From NCBI RefSeq assembly GCF_937898475.1, contig NZ_CALEJS010000019.1, positions 1 through 64,000 of the forward strand: a DNA stretch of 64,000 nt. Reading direction: 5' to 3'. The stretch comes from an uncultured Chitinophaga sp. GTDB lineage: Bacteria; Bacteroidota; Bacteroidia; Chitinophagales; Chitinophagaceae. Below the pieces are notes generated by a model that worked only from the letters and a program-made list of their open reading frames with translations, had not been told where the DNA came from and searched no databases. Both the position numbers and the translations under genes were made by a program. Numbering within the stretch: the first letter of the stretch is position 1; each line of letters begins with the position of its first letter. Of the stretch, positions 52,217 through 61,430 are shown piece by piece.

Positions 52217-53323
52217 CTAACCCAGCTTTTTCCGTAACCAGCGCCGCACCGGTATATCATACCACTTTAATGCAACATAGGCTAATGCAATGCTGCCTGT
52301 TAGAATGAGCAGGGCATACGGCCAGGCATCCAGCAGCGTAACGCCTTTGTGATTGCTGATCCAGGCAACGTAAAAATACACCAGCGGGTAATGTACCAGG
52401 TAAAGGGGGTATGATATATCGCCCAGGAATTTACATATCCTGCTTTCCCGTTGCGACTGCACCACTCCGCTGGCGCCCAGGTATACGATGAGGGGGAAAA
52501 TGATGATGATGCAGACAGATTCGTAGATACCGTTCATCCAGAGATGTTCAGCGCCGCCAATGCGTGGCATATACAGTACAGCCGCCACCAGCAGTGTGCA
52601 CCATAAAAAGGCGTTCCTGATACGGGCAGGCTTGGCTATACGTGAGAGCAGGAGCCCGGCAAAGAAGGGGTACATAGTACGGGTGAACCCGATACGCACC
52701 TGTTCCACATTCAGCGTCCAGCCGCCGCTAACGTCACCGTTTGTAATGGCCAGGTGCGCCAGCGCGATAGCGGCGATGCCTACCAGGATGCTTAATGCCG
52801 TTCTGGAAAATTTCCTGATCCAGCAGGCGTAGAGGATGTTGGCGATATACTCAAAGAACAATGACCATCCTACGCTGTTCAGCGGGTGCATTTCTTCCCA
52901 GCCGCGTATATCCATCGATAAAGGCACGGGCAGGATGGTGTAGCCGATCAGCATTACCAGCAGCATTTTCCAGACGGGAACCGTATGAATAAGCGGCCAC
53001 AGGGTGGAATCGGTGAAATAGAAGCCGATAGCGCCGAGGGTCATGCCCAGCACCACCATGGGTTGAAGGCGTTCAATACGACGTTTGAAGAATGTGCTCA
53101 CCGTCATTTTATGCCAGCGGTCGTCATAGGCATAGCCCATCACGAAACCGGATAACAGGAAGAAAAAATCCACAGCCAGGTAGCCATGATTGACCAGGAT
53201 ATCCAGGTGACCGCTGGCCAGCGGTTCTGCCAGGTGAAAGGTTACTACAATAATGGCTGCAACGCCACGAAGTCCGTCTAGTATAGGGTAGTGTGGTTTA
53301 GTGCCCAGCTGGATATTATTCAT
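52217..53323 (-). CDS. acyltransferase 3 family membrane protein
   Basis: 368 residues, about ten membrane spans. It begins HYPILDGLRGVAAIIVVTFH (catalytic His near residue 25), followed by VDFFFLLSGFVMGYAYDDR. GWSLFFEYIANILYACWIRK and YPLYLVHYPLVYFY near the C-terminus are also typical of OafA/YrhL-type O-acyltransferases. It transfers acyl groups to surface carbohydrates; the acceptor is unknown. It lies 124 bases downstream of the methyltransferase gene on the same strand. Confidence 0.9.
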   Translation of the reverse strand: MNNIQLGTKPHYPILDGLRGVAAIIVVTFHLAEPLASGHLDILVNHGYLAVDFFFLLSGFVMGYAYDDRWHKMTVSTFFKRRIERLQPMVVLGMTLGAIGFYFTDSTLWPLIHTVPVWKMLLVMLIGYTILPVPLSMDIRGWEEMHPLNSVGWSLFFEYIANILYACWIRKFSRTALSILVGIAAIALAHLAITNGDVSGGWTLNVEQVRIGFTRTMYPFFAGLLLSRIAKPARIRNAFLWCTLLVAAVLYMPRIGGAEHLWMNGIYESVCIIIIFPLIVYLGASGVVQSQRESRICKFLGDISYPLYLVHYPLVYFYVAWISNHKGVTLLDAWPYALLILTGSIALAYVALKWYDIPVRRWLRKKLG

Positions 53324-53447
53324 TCAATGACTAGGATTGGATATACTGCTTGTGAATTAATACCGGCGTAAAATAAAAAAAGCTTTGATTATTTGATAAT
53401 AAACAAAGCTGTTAGAGGCTGGAATTATGGTAAGCGGTGTAAGCGGA

Positions 53448-55049
53448 TCATTGAGCGGATTCCGCTGCTATTTGCGCTATCCAGCCTCTTGCCATAATAT
53501 AAGTGGGGTTTTGCTGCAGTGCTGCGGAAAAACTTTCCACTGCTGCAGCCGGCTGGTTTAAATGGTAATGGCACAGCCCCATGTTGTATAAGGTAATATC
53601 CTTTTCGCCAAAATGACGGATTGATTTTTCGTAGTATTCCAGGGCGCGCTCATAGTGCTGGATTTCCTGGAAGAAGACACCGATATCAAAAAAGGTGTCC
53701 GGTGTTTTGGGCAGCATATAGAAATGTTCTTCAATGACAGGCATTTTTTCCTTGAGGTCTTCAATGTCTGAGGTCCTGGCATACCCGTTCCTGATCTGGT
53801 TAATGATAACGTCCCGGCAGCTGTTGAACACCCGCGGATCCCACCTGATGGCGCCCAGGAAAGGCAGGATAGCTTCTATGTTCAGCAGGTTGGCGGTGAA
53901 ACTGGCGTTCAGGAAAAGGTTATTGATGGTGGAATGCCCGAAGGAGTTTAAGGATGTTTCCAGCGCCAGCGCCGTTTCCTGCATATCTGCAAAGGTGAAC
54001 CCGCTGATAAAAGCGCTGGTAGTGAGGGCCTGCTCTGTGAACTGGTTGAAGCTGTCGCCGCCGGTCAGCTTAAAATACTGGCTGATGGCATCGAAGTTTA
54101 CTGATAGCGAGAAACAATTGTTATCGTGAAAAACGGGTGCGGGCGCCTCTTTCTGATAGATGTCCAGATGCTTTGAAAAGCCTTTGTCAGAGCTGATCAG
54201 CAACAGCCTGTTATCAGCAATATCCAGCAGGTGTTTAATGCACATCAGCGGGCCTATGGGAAATGAAATGTATTGCTGATCGGCAGTGGCTTTGTAGTGC
54301 TGCAGTAACTGATTGAGTACTTCGTGATGATAGTAGGGCAGTTGCGTTTCCTGGAATTGAAAGGATACTTTCACCTGGTTCAGCTGAACAACCTGGTCTT
54401 TATCCATATTGGCGGCGTCTGTTGTCAGTTTGCAGAGGCCTTCCAGCAGGCTGCCGCCGGAGACCTGGAATACATCGTGCTTTAAAGAATCGAAGCAATA
54501 ATTGGCGATGAATACAAAGGGATTCTTTCCTTTTTTATTATCTTCTTTGCGGAGGATGGTCTTTGAGCGGAGCAAGGCAATTTCTTTGGAATACTCTGCA
54601 TCAAAGTGGGCAAAGTCCAGCATGCCGGCAGCAATAAAAGGTTGAAAGTTTTCGTGCGCCATCGAGAAGTCGATGTTCTCCCGGATGAGGTCTGTCATTA
54701 CATAAACCAGCTGAACGTTTACGGAGAGGGCCTCTTTCAGCCCGGCAAGTCTTTTCAGGAGGTAAAAACTGAAAGTACCTGATCCTGCCCCGATCTCAAC
54801 GATATAAAAAGGAGCAGCAGGGTCAAGACTGTTTTTCTTTATACAGTCCTGGATAAAGCGGATAATGATATGTGCATAGGAATTGGCAATGTATGGATTG
54901 CTGGTGATGTAAAAGGGTATCTTATTGGCCCATGCATGAATGCCTTGTTTTGCATAATAGTCCCGTTGGTAGTCCCAGATGCGGGACTGGGAAAAAGGAA
55001 TGTTTTCATCGAGGATGAGCTCATTGAAAGTAGGTATCATTGCTTCCAT
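53448..55049 (-). CDS. SAM methyltransferase-TPR protein
   Basis: 533 residues. An N-terminal class I methyltransferase of the MidA-like type is suggested by YIVEIGAGSGTFSFYLL (SAM loop about 83-95) and FIANYCFDSLKHDVF. The middle is helical and unassigned. The C-terminus (about 455-530) is a TPR block (YERALEYYEKSIRHFGEKDI, LYNMGLCHYHLNQPAAAVES). No signal peptide, so cytoplasmic. The gene starts 15 bases after the eCIS-cargo-like gene, so the two are probably co-transcribed. It may modify or chaperone its neighbour's product; that is inference. Confidence 0.75.
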   Translation of the reverse strand: MEAMIPTFNELILDENIPFSQSRIWDYQRDYYAKQGIHAWANKIPFYITSNPYIANSYAHIIIRFIQDCIKKNSLDPAAPFYIVEIGAGSGTFSFYLLKRLAGLKEALSVNVQLVYVMTDLIRENIDFSMAHENFQPFIAAGMLDFAHFDAEYSKEIALLRSKTILRKEDNKKGKNPFVFIANYCFDSLKHDVFQVSGGSLLEGLCKLTTDAANMDKDQVVQLNQVKVSFQFQETQLPYYHHEVLNQLLQHYKATADQQYISFPIGPLMCIKHLLDIADNRLLLISSDKGFSKHLDIYQKEAPAPVFHDNNCFSLSVNFDAISQYFKLTGGDSFNQFTEQALTTSAFISGFTFADMQETALALETSLNSFGHSTINNLFLNASFTANLLNIEAILPFLGAIRWDPRVFNSCRDVIINQIRNGYARTSDIEDLKEKMPVIEEHFYMLPKTPDTFFDIGVFFQEIQHYERALEYYEKSIRHFGEKDITLYNMGLCHYHLNQPAAAVESFSAALQQNPTYIMARGWIAQIAAESAQ

Positions 55050-55064
55050 GATAATACAGGGTGC

Positions 55065-56327
55065 TTAAATTATTTTGAAGAAAGGATTGTAGCCGCCGAT
55101 ACTGGTGTAGTGCATACTTGCATAGGAAATGCCATTCATCGGATCGTAAACAATACGGCTCGCAATTTGCCCGCCGTTAAATTCCAGGTAAAGGCTGGGC
55201 GCACCCTGAGTAAGGGCCCATGCTACCACAGAAGACCGTTTGTGATCCAGTGTAGGCGCCATCCAGGGAGCGGTAGCGGGCCGTGGTAATGCGGGCAGCC
55301 AGCCGGCTACATTATGATGCGCATCTCTTCCTGCAGCAGGTAATGTTGCCAGGTCTGTTTTGTATTGCTTTCCGCGTGCCACCTTTCCTATTCCAGGGGG
55401 ATTTACTGCGTGAAGATTTGTGAAGGCAGCATCAATAGCCGTAGCGGCATTATTTGCGTTTGCATCAATGCCATTTAGTGCCGCCTGGCTGATTACGTTA
55501 GTAGCGCCTTTATTCTGGCTTTTGGTAGTACTGACGGTGATGAGTTTATTAAACTTACCTTTTTCCTTATCTGATGTTAAGCCATGGCCGAAGATGCGGT
55601 CTTTCATGAAATCATTCAGCGCTGTTTTGATGGCGATGGTTACAATACCCTTTTCCGGGGGAGGAAGAGGCCCGAGTTTTGGGTTTTCGATGTTATACCT
55701 GCCAAGTACATCAGCAGCTACATCTGCGGCAAGTGTTGGCACGTCTGCGGAAATGATCTGTTTTCCGGCGTCGTTGCTTAATGCATTAAATGTATTGGTA
55801 ACGGGCTGCTTGTATATTTTTTTTAGGGCGGTGTTTGCAATTTTGTTGGCCTCAGTTAATATGGCCGTTGTCTTTTCCTGATCAACGTCAAAATCATATT
55901 TAATGTCGTGCTTAGGGTCATAGTCTACTGTGGGTATCTGCAGCGTAGCGCGTTGTACCGTGCCCGCGCCCGGATTTAAATGCGGCCGCTTATTTGCACC
56001 GTTGGCCGGCTGAAAATAACTGCTTTTTGCAAGGCCGCCTGAAATATGCTGCACTACCGCATCGGTTACCTCGTTTACGTTGCGCGCTTTCCGTTGTACA
56101 ACATGCCAGCTCTCCCTGGGTACAGACGGTGTTTTGCCGGAAGCATGCCGGTTGGCCATGGCCTGCAGTATTTTCAGTTGCTTTACCTGCGGACTGTTAT
56201 TAACGACTTCCTGCAGCTGGTGTTGTGCAAGGATCGAGGAACTGTTGACGGCTGGCTGTGGTTCGGCCGGCTTGTTGGCGGCAGCATTGCTTTTAGGCAC
56301 AGGATTTTTATCTGACCGGGATTTCAT
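55065..56327 (-). CDS. protein with eCIS-cargo-like N-terminus
   Basis: 420 residues. After a Lys/Pro/Ala-rich start, residues about 42-80 read NNSPQVKQLKILQAMANRHA and end SWHVVQRK. This SPxVxQLKxLQxMAN...VQRK motif is the leader-like signature of many DUF4157-type proteins and cargo linked to extracellular contractile injection systems of Bacteroidota. A second VQRAT follows at about 111. The rest (alpha-rich about 140-330, then a C-terminal domain with LDHKRSSVVAWALTQGAPSL, GGQIASRIVYDPMNGISYAS) matches no family I know. No injection-system genes lie in the window. Confidence 0.6.
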   Translation of the reverse strand: MKSRSDKNPVPKSNAAANKPAEPQPAVNSSSILAQHQLQEVVNNSPQVKQLKILQAMANRHASGKTPSVPRESWHVVQRKARNVNEVTDAVVQHISGGLAKSSYFQPANGANKRPHLNPGAGTVQRATLQIPTVDYDPKHDIKYDFDVDQEKTTAILTEANKIANTALKKIYKQPVTNTFNALSNDAGKQIISADVPTLAADVAADVLGRYNIENPKLGPLPPPEKGIVTIAIKTALNDFMKDRIFGHGLTSDKEKGKFNKLITVSTTKSQNKGATNVISQAALNGIDANANNAATAIDAAFTNLHAVNPPGIGKVARGKQYKTDLATLPAAGRDAHHNVAGWLPALPRPATAPWMAPTLDHKRSSVVAWALTQGAPSLYLEFNGGQIASRIVYDPMNGISYASMHYTSIGGYNPFFKII

Positions 56328-56372
56328 TATTTGAGGGTTGAGCTTGTGTAAGCAGTATTATAGACAATCACA

Positions 56373-56606
56373 TTGGATAAAAATAAGGTTTTTTTTGAAT
56401 CAGGAACGGTTAAAAAAGTCATCGTTCCCGGTACAGTACCAGATCCTCAGCTAAGTTACCTCAACGCACTTGACATGCAGCGTTTCCCTCAATTGAGCCC
56501 ACAGACACGGATAAAAAGGAAATTGTACAATAAATGGGAATTTACTAAGGATGAAGGCATGGGTTTTGACCATGATCATAGCAGCGTGAAGTTTGTGAAG
56601 AAATGA
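56373..56606 (+). CDS. small protein or 5'-truncated gene
   Basis: 77 residues from a TTG at 56373; no ATG is available before residue 34. The sequence is basic: GTVKKVIVPGTVPDPQLSYL, LDMQRFPQLSPQTRIKRKLY, ending DHDHSSVKFVKK. No recognised domain. The same frame reopens after two stops and continues to 56807, so this may be the N-terminal part of a decayed longer gene. Divergent from the eCIS-cargo-like gene. Confidence 0.4.
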   Translation: MDKNKVFFESGTVKKVIVPGTVPDPQLSYLNALDMQRFPQLSPQTRIKRKLYNKWEFTKDEGMGFDHDHSSVKFVKK

Positions 56607-56807
56607 ATGCGCTCACGCGTTTCATAAGGGTTGCAGACAGCGCGGCAATTCGGAAAAAAGAATAAGGCCAAACGACAGCTCGGTAAGGTACTTACGCAGG
56701 TTCTACGGGCAGTAACTAAAGTAGAGGAGGTTATGTCAGAGGATGAAAGTAGCAACCCTACCAGTCCTTTTGATAACGGCCATTATAAGCATTTGGGAAC
56801 GCGATGA
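56607..56807 (+). pseudogene. possible 3' part of the decayed gene at 56373
   Basis: Same reading frame as the preceding open frame, interrupted by TGA (56604-56606) and TAA (56625-56627). It then encodes FGKKNKAKRQLGKVLTQVLR, VTKVEEVMSEDESSNPTSPF and DNGHYKHLGTR to TGA 56805-56807. The composition looks protein-like, with a basic helix followed by a polar tail. No family recognised. Confidence 0.35.
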
Positions 56808-56923
56808 GAGGCGTAAGAGATGTGGAATTCTTTCTGTTTAGGCTATCTAAAATTTATGCATGAAAACTTAAATCCCCCAGAAATTTAACTTGATCCGAAA
56901 AAACAGACTAACCCAAAATAAAA

Positions 56924-56953
56924 AAGGCTTGAAAATTATTTCAAGCCTTTTCA
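56924..56953 (-). terminator. terminator of the tRNA-Leu gene
   Basis: AAAAGGCTTGAA / TTCAAGCCTTTT, 12 bp with a six-base loop. On the minus strand TTATTTTGGG follows, directly after the tRNA 3' end. Confidence 0.85.
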
Positions 56954-56954
56954 G

Positions 56955-57038
56955 TGCCCAGAACTGGATTCGAACCAGCACGCCCTTGCGAGCGCTGCGA
57001 CCTGAACACAGTGCGTCTACCAATTTCGCCATCTGGGC
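56955..57038 (-). tRNA. tRNA-Leu (anticodon CAG)
   Basis: 84 bases. Acceptor GCCCAGA pairs with TCTGGGC plus discriminator A. The anticodon stem CTGTG/CGCAG encloses TTCAGGT, so the anticodon is CAG. A long variable arm (GCTC-GCAA-GGGC) marks a class II tRNA. The T arm contains GGTTCGAATCC. CCA is not encoded. Its 3' end is the sequence mirrored in the two attachment-site-like fragments near 3.5 and 6.9 kb. Confidence 0.97.
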
Positions 57039-57117
57039 AACCGTGTTAAGGGATTGCAAAGGTATGTAACTTTTTATTTTATGCAAATTTTTCTTTCGCA
57101 AAAAAATAGAAAAATCA

Positions 57118-57930
57118 TCACACCGCTACGCTGAATTCCCTTAAAGTATCATTCAGGCTTGTCTTAAGATCGGTAGAAGCCTTACGCTGGCCAATGATCA
57201 GCGCACAGGAAACCTGGTATTCGCCTGCAGGGAATTTCTTGGTGTAAGTGCCTGGAATTACCACACTGCGGGCGGGTACAACACCTTTGTATTCTTTCGG
57301 CTCGCTGCCACTTACATCAATGATCTTGGTGGATTGGGTAAGCACCACGTTAGCGCCCAGTACAGCCTCTTTTTCTACCCGTACGCCTTCCACCACGATA
57401 CAGCGGGAGCCGATGAAGCAGCCGTCTTCGATGATCACCGGGCTGGCTTGCAGCGGTTCCAGTACGCCGCCGATGCCTACGCCGCCGCTCAGGTGCACCT
57501 GTTTGCCGATCTGCGCGCAGGAGCCAACGGTAGCCCAGGTATCCACCATGGTGCCTTCGCCTACATAGGCGCCGATATTCACATAAGAGGGCATCAGGAT
57601 AGCGCCTTTGGCGATGTATGCACCGTAACGGGCAATAGCATGCGGTACTACGCGTACACCCAGGTCTTTATAGTTGCTTTTCAGCTTCATTTTATCATAG
57701 AACTCAAAGGGGGCCAGGTTCATGGTCTCCATCGGCTGTATACAAAAGTAAAGGAGTATGGCCTGCTTCACCCACTCGTTCACCTGCCATCCGTCGGCGG
57801 TGGGCTCCGCTACTCTTAATTTACCTTTGTCTACCGCTTCTATTACCGTCCGTATCGCGTCTGTATAGGTAGTTTCCTCCAGCAGGTTACGATCGTTCCA
57901 AACGGTCTGAATTTGCTCTTTTAGTTCCAT
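57118..57930 (-). CDS. dapD: tetrahydrodipicolinate N-succinyltransferase DapD
   Basis: 270 residues from ATG 57930; the frame continues upstream, but the family starts MELKEQIQTVWNDRN. An N-terminal helical domain is followed by a left-handed beta-helix of hexapeptide repeats: IAKGAILMPSYVNIGAYVGE, GTMVDTWATVGSCAQIGKQV, HLSGGVGIGGVLEPLQASPV, IIEDGCFIGSRCIVVEGVRV. It succinylates tetrahydrodipicolinate in the diaminopimelate/lysine pathway. A -7 box lies 17 bases upstream. Confidence 0.97.
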   Translation of the reverse strand: MELKEQIQTVWNDRNLLEETTYTDAIRTVIEAVDKGKLRVAEPTADGWQVNEWVKQAILLYFCIQPMETMNLAPFEFYDKMKLKSNYKDLGVRVVPHAIARYGAYIAKGAILMPSYVNIGAYVGEGTMVDTWATVGSCAQIGKQVHLSGGVGIGGVLEPLQASPVIIEDGCFIGSRCIVVEGVRVEKEAVLGANVVLTQSTKIIDVSGSEPKEYKGVVPARSVVIPGTYTKKFPAGEYQVSCALIIGQRKASTDLKTSLNDTLREFSVAV

Positions 57931-57946
57931 TGTTGTTAATTTTTTG

Positions 57947-57954
57947 CAAATATA
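57947..57954 (-). promoter_or_regulatory. -7 box of dapD
   Basis: On the minus strand TAtaTTTG, an exact TAnnTTTG match, 17 bases upstream of the dapD ATG. Confidence 0.65.
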
Positions 57955-58087
57955 CTCGCCGGGGGGGATTTTGGAAGCGTTTATTCGGTCCTTTCCGCTA
58001 ACGTATTTGGATATCCGCATCTGTTCGCTGGCGGATCCGCGCATTTTTTCTTTACTTTGCCCTCCTATAGTATCAAAATTACACACT

Positions 58088-59227
58088 TTGAACATCGCCT
58101 TCGATGCCAAACGGGCTTTTCAGAATACCACGGGTTTGGGAAACTACAGCCGTTCCCTGATCAGCGCCCTGGCCGTTCATTTCCCGGAACATCATTACTT
58201 CCTGTTCGCACCGAAAAAAACGGGACGCTTCAATACCGCTCCCTATGCGGGTATGGAGGTAGTGCTGCCGCAGCGGCCTTTACACCGCTTTTTCCGGGGC
58301 GCCTGGCGCAGCAAATACGTGGTAAGCGATCTGCTGCGGCAGGGGATTGACCTCTACCACGGCCTGAGCCATGAAATACCCTTTGGCATCCACCGCAGCG
58401 GCGTTAAAAGCGTGGTCACCATGCACGATCTCATCTTTGAACGCTATCCGGGCCAGTATAACCCGATAGATGTGCAGACCTATCGCCGCAAGGCAAAATA
58501 TGCCTGCCGTTATGCCGGCAAAGTTGTGGCTATCAGCCAGCAAACCCGCGAAGACCTTATCACCTATTATCAGACTGATCCGGACAAAATTGCAGTGGTG
58601 TACCAGAGCTGCGATCCCGCATTCGCCGTTCCGCATACCCCGGAACAGTTGCAGGCATTACGGCAGCAATACCAGCTGCCGCAAAACTACCTGTTGTATG
58701 TAGGCTCTGTGATAGAACGCAAGAACCTGCTGGGCCTTGTAAAAGCCCTGCATATATTAAAGGGCCAGGCAGATCTGCCGCTGGTGGTATTGGGCGATGG
58801 TAAAGCCTACAAGAAAAAGGTCAAGGCGTTTATTGCTGCACACGGTCTGGAACAGCAGGTAATATGGCTGAACGAACAACGCAGGTTGCCTCATGCGGAG
58901 CTGCCATTGCTGTACCAGGGGGCCAGCGCATTTTTATATCCCTCCACCTTTGAAGGTTTTGGTATACCCATCCTCGAAGCATTGTGGAGCCGTACGCCTG
59001 TGATCACCTCCCGCGGGTCCTGCTTTGCAGAAACCGCCGGTGATGCCGCACTATACACCGATCCGCTGGATCCTGCCTCCATCGCCCATGCGATCCGCCA
59101 GGTGGTAGAAAACACCGCCCTGGCGCAGGATATGAAAGAAAAAGGCTGGGCCCATGCCCACCGGTTCACACCGGACAAATGTGCGGCAGCAATGATGGAA
59201 GTTTATAACAGTTTGAAACATGACTGA
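58088..59227 (+). CDS. GT4-type glycosyltransferase
   Basis: 379 residues from TTG 58088, chosen because the family N-terminus NIAFDAKRAFQNTTGLGNYS begins there; no ATG is available nearby and the upstream frame is promoter-like. The GT-B fold has SVVTMHDLIFERYPGQYNP, YLLYVGSVIERKNLLGLVKA and the donor-site motif YPSTFEGFGIPILEALWSRT (Glu of EGFGIP). It transfers a sugar from a nucleotide sugar, probably for cell-surface glycan. It overlaps the next gene by 8 bases. Confidence 0.9.
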   Translation: MNIAFDAKRAFQNTTGLGNYSRSLISALAVHFPEHHYFLFAPKKTGRFNTAPYAGMEVVLPQRPLHRFFRGAWRSKYVVSDLLRQGIDLYHGLSHEIPFGIHRSGVKSVVTMHDLIFERYPGQYNPIDVQTYRRKAKYACRYAGKVVAISQQTREDLITYYQTDPDKIAVVYQSCDPAFAVPHTPEQLQALRQQYQLPQNYLLYVGSVIERKNLLGLVKALHILKGQADLPLVVLGDGKAYKKKVKAFIAAHGLEQQVIWLNEQRRLPHAELPLLYQGASAFLYPSTFEGFGIPILEALWSRTPVITSRGSCFAETAGDAALYTDPLDPASIAHAIRQVVENTALAQDMKEKGWAHAHRFTPDKCAAAMMEVYNSLKHD

Positions 59228-59792
59228 TTTTGAGAACGATATCACCGCCAGTTTGCGGGTACTGAATGCCGGAGGCCTCATCCTCTATCCCACAGACACC
59301 ATCTGGGGTATTGGCTGCGATGCTACCAACGAGGATGCCGTAAAAGAGGTGTTCGCACTGAAACAACGGGAAGAGCGTAAAAGCCTGGTGGTGCTGCTGG
59401 CCGATGTGAGGGATCTGCTGAAGTATGTGGCCCACCCGCATCCTAATATTGCAGACATCCTGGAAAAGACAGACCGTCCCACTACCGTGATCTATGACGG
59501 CGCCCTCGGACTGGCCCCCAGCGTGGTAAGCCAGGACGGCAGCGTGGCCATCCGTATTGTGCATGATACCTTCTGCCGTCACCTGGTAAAACGCCTGCGC
59601 AAACCGCTGGTGTCTACCTCTGCCAATATCAGCGGACAACCATCGCCTGCCACCTTTGCAGACATCAGTCCTGAAATAAAAAATGGCGTGAACTATGTGG
59701 TGCAATACCGCCAGCAGGATACCACGGCAGCACAGCCCTCCCGTATCATCCGGATCCTCACCAATGGCGACATCCAGGTGATCCGCGAATAA
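59220..59792 (+). CDS. threonylcarbamoyl-AMP synthase (Sua5/YrdC family)
   Basis: 190 residues. The YrdC fold is seen in GGLILYPTDTIWGIGCDATN, ALKQREERKSLVVLLADVRD, PTTVIYDGALGLAP, SVAIRIVHDTFCRHLVKRLR and KPLVSTSANISGQPSP. It makes the threonylcarbamoyl adenylate needed for the t6A37 modification of ANN-reading tRNAs. Start ATG overlaps the glycosyltransferase stop. Confidence 0.93.
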   Translation: MTDFENDITASLRVLNAGGLILYPTDTIWGIGCDATNEDAVKEVFALKQREERKSLVVLLADVRDLLKYVAHPHPNIADILEKTDRPTTVIYDGALGLAPSVVSQDGSVAIRIVHDTFCRHLVKRLRKPLVSTSANISGQPSPATFADISPEIKNGVNYVVQYRQQDTTAAQPSRIIRILTNGDIQVIRE

Positions 59793-59807
59793 GAGGTCGC
59801 AAATGCT

Positions 59808-59845
59808 TAATAATGACGCACTTGCTACTTATTATTCATTATTAA
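59808..59845. repeat. AT-rich palindrome and TTAATTATTA word tract
   Basis: TTAATAATGA (59808-59817) pairs with TCATTATTAA (59836-59845), then come further TTAATTATTAATTATTA words to about 59868. Same style as the other word palindromes but weaker. It sits in the promoter of the following gene. Confidence 0.45.
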
Positions 59846-59868
59846 TTCTTAATTATTAATTATTAAAA

Positions 59869-59876
59869 TACTTTTG
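59869..59876 (+). promoter_or_regulatory. -7 box of the CCA-transferase gene
   Basis: TActTTTG, an exact TAnnTTTG match, 23 bases upstream of the ATG at 59900. Confidence 0.6.
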
Positions 59877-59899
59877 CGCTTTTTATATCTTTTCATTAT

Positions 59900-61336
59900 A
59901 TGATCAGTAGGAAGCCTATAGACATTCCCTGTACGCTGCAGGAACGGAAAGTGTTAGAACAGATAGCTACGGCTGCCCATGAACTGGGCGTACCCTGCTA
60001 CCTGATCGGAGGCTTTGTACGTGATAAGCTGCTGAACCGCAGAACCAAAGACATGGACGTGGTGTGCGTGGGCGATGGCATCAGCCTGGCGCATAAGGTG
60101 GCCGCCATATTGGGCGATAACGTTTCTGTAGCCTTCTTCAAAACCTACGGCACCGCGCAGATTAAATGGAACGATCTTGAGATAGAGTTTGTAGGCGCCC
60201 GCAAGGAAAGCTACCGCGACCACTCCCGTAACCCGGAAGTTCAGGCGGGTACCCTGGAAGATGATCAGCTGCGCCGCGATTTTACGATCAACGCCATGGC
60301 CATCAGCCTCAATGAGGATGATTATGGTAAACTGGTAGACCCTTTCAACGGACTGGAAGACCTGGACAAACAGCTGATACGCACGCCGCTGGAGCCTGCG
60401 CAGACTTTCAGCGATGATCCCCTGCGGATGATGCGGGCCATCCGCTTTGCCTCGCAGCTGCAGTTTACCATCTATCCGCCCACTTTCGAAGCAATACAGC
60501 AGAACGCCCAGCGTATAAAGATCGTATCACAGGAACGGATCACCGATGAGCTGAACAAGATCATGCTGTCGCACAAACCATCCGTAGGCCTGGATCTGCT
60601 GTATAAAGCCGGATTGCTGAAGATCATCTTCCCGCAGATGGTAGACCTGGTAGGGGTTGAAATGGTGGACGGCAAAGGCCATAAAGATAATTTTTATCAT
60701 ACCCTGCAGGTGATAGACAATATCTCCCGCCATACCAAAGACCTCTGGCTGCGATGGGCGGCCCTGCTGCACGACATCGGCAAACCGGCCACCAAACGCT
60801 TTGAGCCCGCCCACGGGTGGACCTTCCACGGCCACGATGCTGTAGGAGGGAAGATGGTGCCCCGCATTTTTGCACGGCTCAAACTGCCGCAGCATGAAAA
60901 AATGCGCCTGGTGAAAAAGCTGGTGGAGCTGCACCTGCGCCCTATCAGCCTAACCAAGGAGAACATCACGGATTCGGCTATACGGCGGCTCCTTTTTGAT
61001 GCCGGCGATGATATCGATTCACTGATGATGCTCTGCGAAGCCGACATCACCTCAAAGAATAAAGCGAAAGTAAAGCGCTACCTGGAGAACTTTGAACTGG
61101 TACGGGAACGACTGAAGGAGGTAGAGGAAAGCGACCGTATCCGCAACTGGCAGCCGCCCGTAACCGGCGAAGTGATCATGGATACATTCGGCCTGCCGCC
61201 CTGCAAACAGGTAGGCGATCTGAAGAATGCCATCCGGGAGGCAATACTGGACGGCGAGATCGCCAATACCTACGAAGCCGCTTACGCTTTCATGCTCGAA
61301 AAGGCCCGTACAATGAACCTGAGCCCTGTTAAATAA
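59900..61336 (+). CDS. CCA tRNA nucleotidyltransferase/poly(A) polymerase family with HD domain
   Basis: 478 residues. The nucleotidyltransferase head has YLIGGFVRDKLLNRRTKDMD (GG, RRxxDxD metal site) and RRDFTINAMAISLNEDDYGK. The RNA-binding region has DDPLRMMRAIRFASQLQFTI. The HD domain has WAALLHDIGKPATK and a helix with HLRPISLTKENITDSAIRRL. It adds or repairs the CCA end of tRNAs, which fits the tRNA gene here lacking encoded CCA. Its own promoter precedes it. Confidence 0.93.
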   Translation: MISRKPIDIPCTLQERKVLEQIATAAHELGVPCYLIGGFVRDKLLNRRTKDMDVVCVGDGISLAHKVAAILGDNVSVAFFKTYGTAQIKWNDLEIEFVGARKESYRDHSRNPEVQAGTLEDDQLRRDFTINAMAISLNEDDYGKLVDPFNGLEDLDKQLIRTPLEPAQTFSDDPLRMMRAIRFASQLQFTIYPPTFEAIQQNAQRIKIVSQERITDELNKIMLSHKPSVGLDLLYKAGLLKIIFPQMVDLVGVEMVDGKGHKDNFYHTLQVIDNISRHTKDLWLRWAALLHDIGKPATKRFEPAHGWTFHGHDAVGGKMVPRIFARLKLPQHEKMRLVKKLVELHLRPISLTKENITDSAIRRLLFDAGDDIDSLMMLCEADITSKNKAKVKRYLENFELVRERLKEVEESDRIRNWQPPVTGEVIMDTFGLPPCKQVGDLKNAIREAILDGEIANTYEAAYAFMLEKARTMNLSPVK

Positions 61337-61430
61337 AAATGGTAAATTTATGCGGCCTAAGCACTTGTTCAGCACCATTTTTGCACGGTAAAAACCATCA
61401 TTATATCAAACATTACTAAAACCTATAACA

